Shown here: one piece after another, positions 10,801-22,128 of the stretch | Numbering within the stretch: the stretch's first letter is position 1 | Layout of the letters: every line of letters starts with the position of its first letter | DNA from: Lotus japonicus | Taxonomy: Eukaryota > Streptophyta > Magnoliopsida > Fabales > Fabaceae | Length of the DNA stretch: 64,000 bases | Direction of reading: 5' to 3' | NCBI RefSeq assembly: GCF_012489685.1 | Contig: NC_080042.1 | Coordinates: 94,204,576 to 94,268,575, forward strand | Made by a program: the position numbers and the translations under genes | The notes under the pieces: generated by a model | Seen by the model: the letters and a program-made list of their open reading frames with translations, nothing else | Database searches by the model: none | What the model was told of the DNA's origin: nothing

Positions 10801-11241
10801 ATGGCTCTAGAAACCAATTTTTTTGTTTCACTCCTCCTCTTGATGCTGGCATTGAGGTTCAATACTGGTGATACATTGTCATTACCTCATGGTGCCCCAG
10901 TAACAGTAGAAATCATAAACGGTTTCGGTGAAGCTAAGCTTGCACCACTCGTGACAAATGTGACTCTCCATTGCAAATCCAAGGATGATAGTCTGGGATA
11001 TCACACACTTCATGTAGGAGCTTCATACAGATTTCAGTTCAATCGGAACTATTTTCTTCCCACAACGTTGTTCTGGTGCTTCTTCACGTGGCCACAAGAC
11101 CAAACTCGTCACTATATTGACATTTATGAGGAGGATCGAGACGAATGTACGTTCTGTTCTTGGAAGATATGGTCTGGAGGTGCATGTATGTATGATGTTG
11201 ATGGTGATGGGTACTCTAGGTGCTTACCTTGGAACAAATAA
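10801..11241 (+). CDS. S1-type self-incompatibility-like secreted protein (S-protein homolog)
   Basis: Intronless 146-residue frame. The ATG at 10801 is preferred over the upstream in-frame ATG at 10750: it has A at -3 and G at +4, and it places a hydrophobic signal peptide at the N-terminus (about residues 1-22, FFVSLLLLMLALRF). The mature part shows plant self-incompatibility S1 family features: a SLPHGAPVTVEIING start, a central LTLHCKSKDDSLG-like block (VTLHCKSKDDSLGYHTL, about residues 58-74), FRFNRNYF/FWCFFTW motifs and paired cysteines (about residues 62, 98, 122, 125, 134 and 142). Family members are small secreted proteins of about 120-150 residues. Most legume and Brassicaceae members have no proven role in self-incompatibility. 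Function here is unknown; candidates are pollen-pistil or general secreted signalling. Confidence 0.85.
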   Translation: MALETNFFVSLLLLMLALRFNTGDTLSLPHGAPVTVEIINGFGEAKLAPLVTNVTLHCKSKDDSLGYHTLHVGASYRFQFNRNYFLPTTLFWCFFTWPQDQTRHYIDIYEEDRDECTFCSWKIWSGGACMYDVDGDGYSRCLPWNK

Positions 11242-11935
11242 AAGATGATTCGGAATAGAATAGGAGGTGATGAGAATTTGTGATTGAGGTGCACATATAT
11301 ATTCATTTAGATTGTATTTTTTTCATATAATTATATACTTATTAGAAGATGTATTACTCACACACTTGATTTTTCAACATCTCATCTTCAATTGTTTGAG
11401 GCTTGGAAACCATATTTTAGAGGCGGCGTTTCCTACCTTGACTTTATTATTAGCTTTTGCCACGGTTTAGCTTCTCGCTTTAATTTCACTATTTTTTTCT
11501 TTACTTGTGTAATGTTGTTGTTTGATTGATTGGCTAAGCTTTTTATGTTAGTTTTAGAGTTTGGATGGAAGGGGTTTGTGTGCCAATTTCTTCTTCTCAA
11601 TATATGCAATTGGTTTCAAAAACGAAATCCTTCGCTCGAGTGTGAACCTAGAGTTAGTTACAATATCAAATTTCTCTTTAAGCAAGTATTCTCAACTAGT
11701 CTATTGGTTAAAAATATATGATATGAAGGGAAGATCGAGAAGATGAGTCAATTCTCGTGATGAGCTTAAGAATATATCAGAATATTCAACACCACATTTG
11801 TACTAAAATTTCAAAGCAATTAGTTTGTGAGTCTTTACATTGATATTATCATTAATTAACTTCTTATAATTACTAATGCAAGAATTATTGCCCATACACT
11901 TGAATTTTCAACAAGCAAAATAAATTACAGTTTTA
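11242..11935. other. Intergenic sequence
   Basis: AT-rich sequence after the S1-type gene. It probably holds that gene's 3' untranslated region in its first 100-200 bp. I see no other gene, RNA or clear repeat. Confidence 0.5.
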
Positions 11936-12216
11936 GGCCCCGTTTGGAAAAACAGCTTAATTAAGCGCTTATGGTCATAAGCGCTTATGACATAAGCGCT
12001 TGTTCATAAGCTATTTTTAAAAATTTATTGAAATAAATTGAAAATAAGCTGTACATAAGCATAAGCTGTTTCTCATAAGCTATCCTGAGTAGCTTATGAA
12101 AATAAGCTGAAAATAGCTTATGGCCTGCCATAAGCTGTTTGCATAAGTCATCCCAAACACTGGCATAAGAGCTTATGCTGTCAGATAAGCTTAAATAAGC
12201 ACTTCCAAACTGGGCC
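11936..12216. mobile_element. PIF/Harbinger-type MITE (281 bp)
   Basis: Flanked by TTA on both sides (11933-11935 and 12217-12219). The inverted ends are GGCCCCGTTTGGAA and, on the other strand, GGCCCAGTTTGGAA. The body is built of repeated AAGCTTAT/ATAAGCGCTTA blocks, a very common plant MITE style. Related copies in this window lie at 37161-37471 and about 46148-46288. Confidence 0.85.
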
Positions 12217-12219
12217 TTA

Positions 12220-13524
12220 TACGGAAAGCCCCATCTTCTGTCCAATCGACATACCCGTTTAGCAGTAATTTTTTATTGTGCGAAGGTTTTAAAACACTGT
12301 AAAATAAACGTGATTTGTGGCGAAGGTTTTGGAACTCCACTTCGCTCATAGCTTACCATAAACACGCCGGAATGAATTAGCCTGCCAAAAAAGAGTGGGC
12401 TACAAATTGTATCTCGCCCAATGAGCTAGTAGGCCGGTCCACGTACCATAATGAAAGAAAAAAAATCTGAACCTTATTTGAACAAAAAACAAAAATTATG
12501 CAGGATTAACTTTTAAAACAAATATCATAGAAGATATGATATTGCCAGGAAAGTGAATCCAGTTAACAGTAGCAACATCAGTTTTTCAATATATGCATGT
12601 ATCTTAATTCTAAATTCAATTTTATCTTTTTTCTCTGTTAATAGATTTCCTATTTAAAAACTAAAAAATAGATTTCCTATTAATAATTTTTTTCTCATTT
12701 TCTCTCTCTTTTTCTACGTTTTTTTATTCTTCATACAATAATGCCTAAACCTTTTTTTCCTTAAAAAAAGTTGATTTTTATTTTGAGCCCAACCAAGCAA
12801 CATAAGTACCAACACCCCGCTTATTCCTCTCCCTCTACCCAACAACTTTTTTTTTATATAAATAAAGCAAGGAATTCGCGTGTGAATCCGCTCTCAACTC
12901 TCAACCCATTAATTCACGAGCCAAATTGAGGTGGCTTAATTTTTTTTTTATAAGCCGTGGCGGGTTAAAATGGGTTGCCGAGTTACATTTCTAACACAAC
13001 CCGCTTCAAAATAGTGGCAGGTGGACTAAGCCTATATTTCCACTTCTACCAATATTCGAACTTAAGGCCACATATTTAAGAGATTTGGACCCCTTTCACT
13101 CGGACCAACACATTGCTAGTGAATGGTGATTTAATTTAATAATTTATAATTATGTTTTTTAAGGTCACTTTATTTTGTGAAGATAAATTTCACCTTAACT
13201 AATTTCTCTATGGCTACATTTGCCACCTAACCATATCCCATTGTATCTAGAAGATTCAAACTTTGATGTGTTGGAACTTCAATTGCAAAGTCAAAATTGA
13301 AAACCCTAAAAACCAAATTTCCCCAAATCGGAATGGAATTCAGTGCCCTAACCTACATCTAACTTTTCAGACTATCCACTCCACTCACGACGGTTCCTCC
13401 GTCCATCGTCCTCATTCGCCGGCGGCCAAGCCACCGTGTCCTTTCACCTTCGACAGGGAGAAAAAACGAGAGAGAAAAACTGGGGAAGCGAAAGAAAGCG
13501 AGAGGGAGAGTGGGAGGAGGAGGG
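12220..13524. other. Intergenic sequence and PWWP gene promoter/leader
   Basis: AT-rich, no supported coding frame. A purine-rich leader (GAGAGAGAAA/GGGAGAG, about 13450-13520) directly precedes the PWWP start codon and looks like a plant 5' untranslated region. Nothing else is recognised. Confidence 0.45.
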
Positions 13525-14280
13525 ATGGAGAGTCCCGGGTCAGCTGCGGTGGACTGCGTCGTCGGATCCATTGTGTGGGTCCGACGACGGAACGGGTCGT
13601 GGTGGCCGGGGCAAATACTTGACTCCGATGACCATTCTACTTCTCATCTCACCTCACCTCGATCAGGAACTCCCGTTAAGCTTCTCGGCAGGGAAGATGC
13701 AAGCGTGTAATGTTCCTTTGCCTTCAATTGTTCATGTTTGGTTTCATTTCTGTAATTCATTACTGATTAACATTCTTGGTCTTTGTTTGGAAAAATAAGC
13801 TCAATTCACACACATACACACTTCTCATTGCAATATTTTCTGTAATTTTTTCACTGTTATAGTAGCACAGATGAGAATACTGTGATAATTAGCCAAATGA
13901 TATTGTTTTTGTATTGATTTTACGCGTTTGTTATAGCTGTTTCTGTGTCGAATATTTTTCAAAAATTGATGTATATCCATGTGTTTGTTATATTGGATCT
14001 GTGTTCCCTGTTGAGTTTGTGCTTTTTAGGTTATTAATGTTTTTTTTTCTATTGATTTGCTTCTGTGTTGGTTTTTTTTTTAACAGAGATTGGTACAATT
14101 TGGAGAAATCCAAGCGTGTGAAGCCATTCCGATGTGGTGAATTTGATGCATGTATTGAAAGGGCGGAGTCAGCACATGGTATGCCATTAAAAAAGAGAGA
14201 GAAATATGCACGTAGAGAAGATGCTATCCTCCATGCTCTTGAACTTGAGAAGCAAATGTTGAAGAAGCAAGAAAAATCAG

Positions 14281-14576
14281 GTATTGCTTCTGATTCAACC
14301 AATTTCATGCCATATTGTATTATAATGTTGAGAAGGGTATAGTCATATCTCCAGGAACATTATGAAATGATATTAAAAAACAAAATTACAAACAACATCT
14401 TGGGGAAGAGGCATGCAGGATTTTGGGATCAAAATTGCCTTTTGAGAGGGAAGCTCTCATCTTCTGATGATCCAGATGTTTCTCAGAAACTTACAGATTA
14501 CAGTAGACGATAGTGCTCACTGCTCAGACTCTAACAATTTATGGTCTTTGCATAGGAAGTACAATTCCAGCTAATG
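14281..14576 (+). pseudogene. Relic of the middle part of PWWP exon 2
   Basis: The used-looking donor at 14281 lies inside sequence that still reads on as GIASDSTN in frame. Farther on, RGMQDFGIKIA (about 14406-14439) and then, one frame over, GKLSSSDDPDVSQK (about 14449-14490) match the order of residues in related PWWP proteins (RGLQDFGLK...KRKLSSS). Stops follow in both frames. A good donor, AATG|GTAAAA at 14577, has the phase expected by the next exon. This marks the original exon end. Confidence 0.65.
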
Positions 14577-15224
14577 GTAAAATTATTTTAATGAAAGAAA
14601 AATAGATGAGCAGTTGAGAGAGAAATATTTAATGAAGTAGCTTAATTTTTTTTATAAAATAATTAAACTAATTAAAATTAGGGTATCATAAAACCTGACT
14701 GTGATTCTTATTTCAGGAGTGGTGCAAATGGGTCCAGTGTTCCGAGCAAAGAGGAGCAGATGCATGTATTTGCCAGCTGAGTCTAGTGATTCTCTTGATT
14801 ACAAGGAGACTCTAACCAATTTTCCAGGATCATCTTCCCAACCTGCAGGAGAGAATCCTTATTCCAGTTCTTTGGCTGAAGAGAGTGAATCTGCTTTTAT
14901 GGATGATGTTGAATCTGATTCTTCGGAAACTGAGTCTACAAATTTGGATTCGGATTCTTCTGAGACAGAGCTGGACAGGGATGAAGAAACGATTATACTT
15001 TCAGGTTTAGTTTCTTTCGTATTTATTCTATGTTATCCATTTCTTAGCGATATCATCTAATGGTCACAACTTGAAAAGGAAAAATAAAACTCCTAATATC
15101 TGTTTATTTGTGCCAATTTACTTCCCTTGCACTTTATTATATTTCTTGTGCTGAAAGTAGTATTAGGGTCTGTTTGGTTTCCATTTTCGTTTTCTGTGTG
15201 GAATGAATTCTGATTACAATTATG

Positions 15225-16490
15225 AATACAGGCCATTATACAAAGAGATGCTTAGATGTCAATAACAGAAAGTCTAAGAGACTAAACAACTAACTGACTG
15301 ATTGGTAAAAAGAGTAAATAATACTCTGCAAGTGCAAACAAAACTATACGAAAACAAGAATACAACCGTTAATCAAGAAGTACACCATACATAGTGCAAA
15401 CTTGTCTATAACCCTCAGGTCCCTCACTTTTTTACAAAGAAATTGAAATCTAGTAGGTGCAAGTGCATGTGTCAGAATATCAGCAATTTGATCTTCAGTT
15501 GGAACATGATAACCGTAAAGTTGTTTCTTTAGAACCTTTTTTCTAAAGAAGAAAATATCAAGTTCCATATGCTTTGTATGGCAATGAAGCGCTGGCTTAT
15601 GTGCTTGTGTTACAGTTTTCATATCATCACAGAATATTTGAGGAGCTGTAAAAGGAATCTGGAGCTCAGTAAGTAGAGACTGTAACCAAAGTGATTCTGC
15701 AACAGTAGAGGCAATACTCCTATATTCTTCCTTAGTACTAGATATGGAATGTAGAGTTTGCTTTTTTGACCACCATGATACAAGACTTGAACCCAAAAAA
15801 ATATGCAAGACACTGAAGTTGACCTGCGGTCACCCAATTTTTTTTTTCTTTCTAGATTTGCCATGGTACCCTTGATGGTGTCAGTGCCTACCTTAGATCC
15901 GTTTATTGTGCCACCCACAAATGGGCCACCCGCAGATATTCAATCTTGCAAACTTCACACTCCTGAGATATCCAGCCCTAGTCGCGAGGAGCGTGTATTA
16001 AGGTCCTACACTACACTAACTAGAAGATATGGAAAAATTAGTTCTTAACTTCCTATATAGGATTAAACAATCATTATGCCTGAGCTAGCTGGAGTAGAAT
16101 TTGGTCTAACCTGAATTTTAAGAACATCTTGTAGTTGCTTGATGCTGGAATCCAGAGGAGTATCACTTGGGTAACAATTTGCCATGCCCATTTCCTCAAA
16201 TATGTCCAAAGCATATTTGAACCAAGTAACAGCAACACCTATTATATTAGAGTGAGCAACCACAATCCCAAAAAAATATTTTAGAGGGCTCAAGTCTTTG
16301 GTCTGAAAGTTGTGTGATAGATGTTGTTTAACATTTTGGATGTCGCCCCCGATCATTAGTAGTGATGATGATGTCATTGACATAAACAACCAGGTAAATG
16401 TGTTTTCCTGAGGAAGCAAGAAGGAAGAAGACAGAATGGCAAGCCTCACATCTAGTCATGCCAAATTTCTGTCTTGCCTTGTAAGACTGT
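15225..16490 (-). mobile_element. Degenerate Ty1/copia fragment in PWWP intron 3 (antisense)
   Basis: On the minus strand the RT tail comes first (about 16449-16063: IQNVKQHLSHNFQTKDLSPLKYFFGI-type sequence), then an RNase H segment at about 15918-15344 with DRRSTS, SLVSWWSKKQ and KHMELDIFFFRKK. Frameshifts separate them, and the 5' two thirds of the element are absent. About 15230-15330 looks like part of a 3' LTR (read on minus, ending near AATCAGAATTC). No clear target duplication was found. The fragment is inactive. Confidence 0.8.
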
Positions 16491-17841
16491 TATAAAATTT
16501 ATCTGAGTTTAAAGTGAATCTCTCTGTTTTGAACTTGTTGTTGGAGTTGTGTATGACTGTTAGTTTTATTTTAGTTCTAAACTTCTAATTCAAATCATTC
16601 TTTTTCACTCTTCTGATGTAACTGTAAATGCAGAAACTGTTGGCGATCCTGAAGAACAAGAAAGTACTAGCAGTGAGGAGCCTGATGAGTTGGCAATTTC
16701 TGGTGACATGCCTCACCTCTATCGTCGTGAACCTATAACATGCAATGAAGCTGTATCCAAATGGCAATTAAAAGGAAAAAGGAACAATCGCAATCTTGTA
16801 AAAAGATCTGGTGTTGTTTCTAATAGGAAAGATGGTGTTTTACATGGAGCAGATGTAGAAGGGCAAAGAAACCATTTAAACATGAGATCAGGGTCTAGTT
16901 TGCATTACTACAGAAATGATTACAGTGATGTCCTTGATGAACATGATCAGATGTTCGGATTGGAAGATGAATACTCTCCGACTCCTAGAGCAGTAGCGAA
17001 AAAAACTCATCATGATGTTGATTGGGATGAATGTGCTTGGGAGGATGAGCCTGCTTCGAGAGGATATTGGGATATTAAAGGGTTTGCTCCATTATATAGT
17101 GATAGTTATAATTCTCATGGGCGGAATGGGCCAATGCTCGTAGATGTAGATTTGAAGGTTCAAGCAAATGCAAGTTACCGAAAAAATTCTGTCTCCTTTA
17201 TTTCTATCACTAGTGAATTGGATGGGAAGTCAATAATAGGGCACCCAATCCAAATTGAAACCCTCAAGGATGGTTCATCTGATAACCTGTTTTCTGCTAT
17301 TGATGACTACAGTAATGATGGATTTGGCTTTGAGGGAAGTGCGGTGCTTCCACCAGCTTGGAGGACTGCGAGGAGAACAGCAAATGTTCGCGTTCCTCGT
17401 CCGCATATACTTGGTGCTGAAACTGTGGCAGATTTCTCCTTAGATCAAGAAAGAAATACTGAATACAAGAAATTGAATGGTGGAAGTTTCAGTCATAATA
17501 AGGCAAGCCTTCCGAGGAAAAGTGGCCATAACAGTGTTGGACCTTCAATCAACAACAAGTCCTTCAAAAAGACGCCGAAGAAAGTGAGCTTGTCATCTAG
17601 TCAGAAAACTAGAACTCTCTCCTCATTATCTGCTGAACATCATAGTAAAAAGCCATCACTTGGTAGAAGTTTTCATCAAACAGAAAGGTTGACTAAACCA
17701 GAGGTCTCTGGGCTCACCACTGTAGCTTGCATACCAGTTAAATTAGTATTTAGTAGATTACTTGAGAAGATTAATAGGCCACCTCTAAGAGCAGCTAATA
17801 ACGCAGCTTTGTTGAATACTGCTATGGAGAGAAACTCATAG

Positions 17842-18612
17842 GTTACCTGTACATTGTTAAATGAGAACAATAATCTTACAGTGGCACAACAATTTTTTGG
17901 ATATTTATTGTTTCCAAAGAAAGAGAAGTCTTAATTCTTTGTTTGTATTCTAAGGATGAATGTCAAATATTAACCCAAATTCATTGTGTAACTAGATAAA
18001 TGGATGGTACATGAAGCCATTTTGCCCCCTTTTAAAGTGCAAACTTCTTCGATTTTGATTTCTTGAGGAAATGGGGAACCCAACTTTAGTAAAAAGCATT
18101 ATTTGACACGAAGGCTTAATTTCAATTCTGAGTGAAGGGAGATACAGTGAATCATAAGTTGAAAATTTAATGTTATTGAGAGACAAACGGAATATGAACT
18201 AGTAGATATAATCATGATGAGCATGACCAATACGATCCTCTCTAATACTCTATGTTCAATGGACTCTTTAATCTTTATTATTAGGTTGAATTCCATTATA
18301 CTACTATCAATAAGGAGAATTACTGTACCTGTGAGTTTTTTCAAATAGTCACTCATGCTTAAATTAAATTTATATGCATATTCAATATTTTTTTTTGATG
18401 GAAATGCATATTCAATATTTATTTATTTATTAAAAATAGCATAAATAAATTCACTAGTGCATATATATACTTTTTAATCATTATTTTTTAAACTAATATA
18501 TACGAATACGACCTTGCACCTGTACTATCACTGTGTATGAGCAAGGAGTGTTTTCAAAAGGAGAAGGAGGCAGAGTCATCGATTTGATACGAAGAAGGAA
18601 AAGGAAAAGGCG
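17842..18612. other. Intergenic sequence between PWWP gene and DPH1
   Basis: AT-rich. It includes the 3' region of the PWWP gene and, at about 18480-18612, the leader of DPH1. A direct repeat of GGAAATGCATATTCAATATTT-like sequence (about 18374-18420) is the only structure noticed. Confidence 0.45.
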
Positions 18613-20019
18613 ATGGAGGAAGAACAAGGTAAGCAAGCACCTGAGCTTCACCTCCTTCCTCATCCATCAACCTCCGATAAACCCGCCGCCACCAGAACCA
18701 GGCCAAAGCGTTTCGTGAAGAACCAAATCCCCGATTCAATCCTCAACGACCCTCTCCTCAACGCCGCCATATCCATTCTCCCTTCCAACTACAGCTTCGA
18801 AGTCCACAAATGCGTCTGGCGCGTCCTCTCCACCGGAGCCAAGCGCGTCGCTCTCCAGTTCCCTGAAGGTCTCCTCATGTACTCTCTAGTTCTCTCTGAC
18901 ATCTTCACCACCTTCGCCGCCGTCTCCCACTGCTTCGTCCTCGGTGACGTCACCTACGGCGCCTGCTGCGTCGACGACTTCTCCGCCGTCGCTCTTGGCG
19001 CCGATCTGCTCATTCACTACGGCCACAGCTGCCTAGTCCCCATCGATTCCACCACCATCCCCTGCCTCTACGTCTTTGTCGACATCAAAATCAATCTCGA
19101 CCACTTAGTCGACACAGTCAGGATGAACCTTGATGGCATAACCAGCGTCGTCCTCGCCGGCACGATTCAGTTCGCTTCTGCAATTCGGGCTGCGAAGCCT
19201 GAGTTGGAGAAATTAGGGTTTAGGGTTTTGGTCCCGCAATCGAAGCCGCTCTCCGCCGGCGAGGTTCTCGGCTGCACCGCGCCCAAGGTGGCGGTGAATA
19301 CCTTTGATGATAGTAATGAGAGTGTTTTGGTGTTTGTAGCGGATGGGAGGTTTCACCTTGAGGCGTTCATGATAGCGAATCCGGCAATGAAGGCTTTTAG
19401 GTATGACCCCTATATGGGGAACTTGTTTCTGGAGGAATATGATCATGTGGGCATGAAGAGATCGAGGAAAGATGCGATTTCGAAAGCAAAAGGGGCTAGG
19501 AATTGGGGTGTTGTTTTGGGGACATTGGGGAGGCAAGGGAATCCAAAGATTTTAGAGAGGTTGGAGAAGAAGATGAGGGATAAAGGGTTGGATTATACTG
19601 TGGTTTTGATGTCTGAGATAAGCCCTACGAGGATCGCTCTGTTTGAGGACTCTCTTGATGCTTGGATTCAGATTGCTTGTCCTCGGTTATCGATTGACTG
19701 GGGTGATGCATTTGGAAAACCAGTGCTTACTCCTTTCGAGGCAGAGATTGCGCTTGGTGTCATACCTGGTTGGTGGGAGAAAACTGAGGTGTTGAAACAG
19801 GATTGTGAAGATGGTGGTGCAGATTGCAAGAAGAGTGACTCTTGCGTTGATTGTGGTTGCGGAGATGTAAAAGGAACGGAAGATTTTGGCGGAGATTATC
19901 CGATGGACTACTATGCTCAAGATGGCGGCGAGTGGAATTCCTCTTATGTCAAGAAATCTTCTCGTCCTTCAAGGAAAATTTCTGTATCTCCTGTTGCTAA
20001 TAGTGTCATTTCCAGTTAG
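18613..20019 (+). CDS. DPH1: Diphthamide biosynthesis protein 1 (DPH1)
   Basis: Intronless, 468 residues. The ATG at 18613 has G at +4 and begins an acidic/polar leader before the conserved core. DPH1 pairs with DPH2 as a radical-SAM-like [4Fe-4S] enzyme. It moves the 3-amino-3-carboxypropyl group of S-adenosylmethionine to a histidine of elongation factor 2, the first step of diphthamide synthesis, in the cytosol. Family marks: PSNYSFEVHKCVWR (about 57-70), RVALQFPEGLLMYS, GDVTYGACCVDD with Cys118/119, HYGHSC, YVFVDIKI, LGCTAP with Cys221, and ACPRLSIDWG with Cys356. The three cluster cysteines are therefore present. The C-terminus has an extra Cys-rich patch (about 415-440, CVDCGCGD). GC-rich third positions at the 5' half set it apart from its AT-rich surroundings. 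Confidence 0.95.
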   Translation: MEEEQGKQAPELHLLPHPSTSDKPAATRTRPKRFVKNQIPDSILNDPLLNAAISILPSNYSFEVHKCVWRVLSTGAKRVALQFPEGLLMYSLVLSDIFTTFAAVSHCFVLGDVTYGACCVDDFSAVALGADLLIHYGHSCLVPIDSTTIPCLYVFVDIKINLDHLVDTVRMNLDGITSVVLAGTIQFASAIRAAKPELEKLGFRVLVPQSKPLSAGEVLGCTAPKVAVNTFDDSNESVLVFVADGRFHLEAFMIANPAMKAFRYDPYMGNLFLEEYDHVGMKRSRKDAISKAKGARNWGVVLGTLGRQGNPKILERLEKKMRDKGLDYTVVLMSEISPTRIALFEDSLDAWIQIACPRLSIDWGDAFGKPVLTPFEAEIALGVIPGWWEKTEVLKQDCEDGGADCKKSDSCVDCGCGDVKGTEDFGGDYPMDYYAQDGGEWNSSYVKKSSRPSRKISVSPVANSVISS

Positions 20020-22128
20020 TATTGAATTTGCTTAGTTACAAAGCTTAGAGGCAAAAGGGTAGGAATCAATAGCTTATTTTCATTATAAGGCAAATTTTGC
20101 TCTCTTGGTACCCCATCAATGTTTGGGGGGAAAGAAGTCCTCTTAATTATATTGTGCAATATGAAGCAATTATAAGGAACTATTTATGCAATATGAAGGT
20201 CCCTGCTCCAGATATAACCAAGATGTGGAAGTTTCTTTCTTTGTCTACATTGATATTCTTTTTGTTCCCTAATCATTGTTCACTTTGATTGCAGGTTCGA
20301 TATTTTCAAGCCAATGCATGAAAAATCTTGAGTTTCATTTAGATTCAACTAAACCATTTAGGTTTCACTCTCCCTAAACACATCCTAAATGTTGGGGTCT
20401 ACATTAATTTACCCAATATTAAAGTGTTTTTTTTTTATTAAAAAACATGTATGTTGCCAATAATATTTCCAAAGTCATTATAACATTTTTTTTTTTGAAA
20501 CTAAAGTCATTATAACAATAAGGTGAATTGTTGTGCTTGTGATGATCGTTAACTATGTCCAATTTTCTATACAAGAATGACAGTGGGTGCCTAAGTTGGA
20601 CTTAACTACAACATAATGTACTCCTTTTCATAGCCTTTTTTTACGATTCTTATTCAAAGCCACGCTGCTAGCAATTTTAGTTCTTATCCATATCTATCCT
20701 CATATGGCGTTTGTGGTTCTAAATATAAACTAGTGGTATGTGTTTTTGGTTATATTTTTAATTATAAACTAGTAAATAAAAAAAAATTAAAACTAAACTT
20801 TTTACTAAAGCTATGTTAAAACTAAACTTAATTGTAAAGAAAAAAAATTACATTAATTTTTTGGTAATTTTTTTTTGTTACAAATGGAAGATTAATTTTT
20901 TGGTAATTAAGTCTTTATTTGGTTATTTTATTTTGGTGAACACTTTAATTAAGTCTATAATATCGAAGTCAATTAAAAACATTTAAATCCTTCTCATAAT
21001 TCAATTCTTGACCAATTTTAAATTTTTTCCAAATGGTTACTCATGTTTAGACAACAAAAAAAATCATAATTTTGTGGTATGTTGGGCCTAAGGCTTGGTC
21101 CAAATGAAACCAGAAGTATACCCAAAAAAACCCAGCTCCCTCTAGGCTTCACCATTCCTGTCTCACACAAAGCAAGCTCTGCCGGAGTGACCGAACAACT
21201 ACCTCCGCTGCTCGCCGTCGCTACAAGGGTTAGCTGATTGTTTTGGTTTCTTCTCTCAAATTGGATACAACTCACCTTTGATTCACGTTGGTGTTGACTT
21301 CATTGAAGTCTTCTCCGTTTACGGTATGTGTTCTAATCTGCGACTCCCTTGGGTTGTGTCTCTTCTAGTTCTGATTTGCATTGTTTTAAGGGCTTCGCTT
21401 TCATGCAGTATTTCTCTTCTTTCGTGCTTTCAGTCTTGGTTTCTTATATTTTGTAACCTTAGAAGTAGAACGAACTGCATATGGTATGAGTAACTATTTC
21501 ATTGTCTATCTTTGGTTTTATGCTTTCATTAGTGGGAGGTGTCTTTGTTCTGTTTGATGAATTGACAATAATGTGGATGAATTACATTATGCTCCAGCCT
21601 GCAAATTTCTTGATTTCTTTGGTTAATAGTGGTATTTTGATCCATGTTTTTACTTCTGAATAAATGGTTGAGAATGTGCTTCTTATGACAGCTTGAGCAT
21701 TGATGTTTGATGCCATCTCATCAGTGTAACATCAATCTAAGTCTGTTACATATGTTGTAGATAAAGTAGAAATAATTTGAAACAGCATTTTATTTAATTA
21801 CTGTTTTGGAATCTTATAAACAGGTGGCGGCATTGAATATATGCATTTCTTGGTGTTGGTTTTCTTCATATTTTCTTGTTACAGAATGCCCCCTCGTACT
21901 CTGACTTCAACTAGTTATCTCTTAACACTTGTCCTTATACTGTCCTAACTCCTAATGATGCATCCTAACATAATATTTTTTTCTCTGCATTCATTCTACA
22001 TTTCGATGTCTGAGAAGAGCTTATGAATGAAATGATGCTATCAGTTTTCTTTGAAGTTATTATATTTTGATATTAGCAGTTACTTATTCAATAGATTGTT
22101 TTCTCATGTTGAATGAAGGTAGGTGTCT
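20020..22128. other. Intergenic sequence and POP4 5' leader with probable leader intron
   Basis: Apart from the POP4-like fragment (20172-20324) no gene is seen. The GC-richer patch at about 21130-21235 (CTCCGCTGCTCGCCGTCGC) looks like a transcribed first, non-coding exon of POP4. A leader intron would then end near 22123. Runs of T and A at about 20430-20500 and 20780-20900 are simple sequence. Confidence 0.4.
20172..20324 (+). pseudogene. Partial copy of POP4 with an internal deletion
   Basis: The sequence GCAATATGAAGGTCCCTGCTCC through GTGGAAGTTTCTTT matches the exon 4 end and intron start at about 23070-23120. It then jumps to a match with about 23720-23790, the end of the next intron plus the start of the following exon (GGTTCGATATTTTCAAGCC). 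The 600-bp piece between, including a whole exon, is missing. This is a genomic (not processed) duplicate fragment. Confidence 0.7.

Larger units (their letters stand above)
13525..17841 (+). pseudogene. PWWP-domain nuclear protein gene, exon 2 decayed
   Basis: Exons by eye: 13525-13706, 14087-14280 (or to 14576 in the ancestral form), 14717-15004 and 16634-17841. The short model closes all phases (623 residues). The N-terminal PWWP domain (residues about 10-80) has VWVRRRNGSWWPGQI and then LLGREDASVDWYNLEKSKRV, typical of a plant PWWP family near Arabidopsis At3g03140. The domain reads chromatin and the protein should be nuclear. The rest is low complexity, with an acidic Ser/Glu/Asp block (exon 3) and a conserved SRLLEKINRPPL near the C-terminus. 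Between 14281 and 14576 there is a recognisable former coding segment with frame breaks and stops, so the gene may be dead or may splice around it. Intron 3 carries a copia fragment. Confidence 0.7.
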
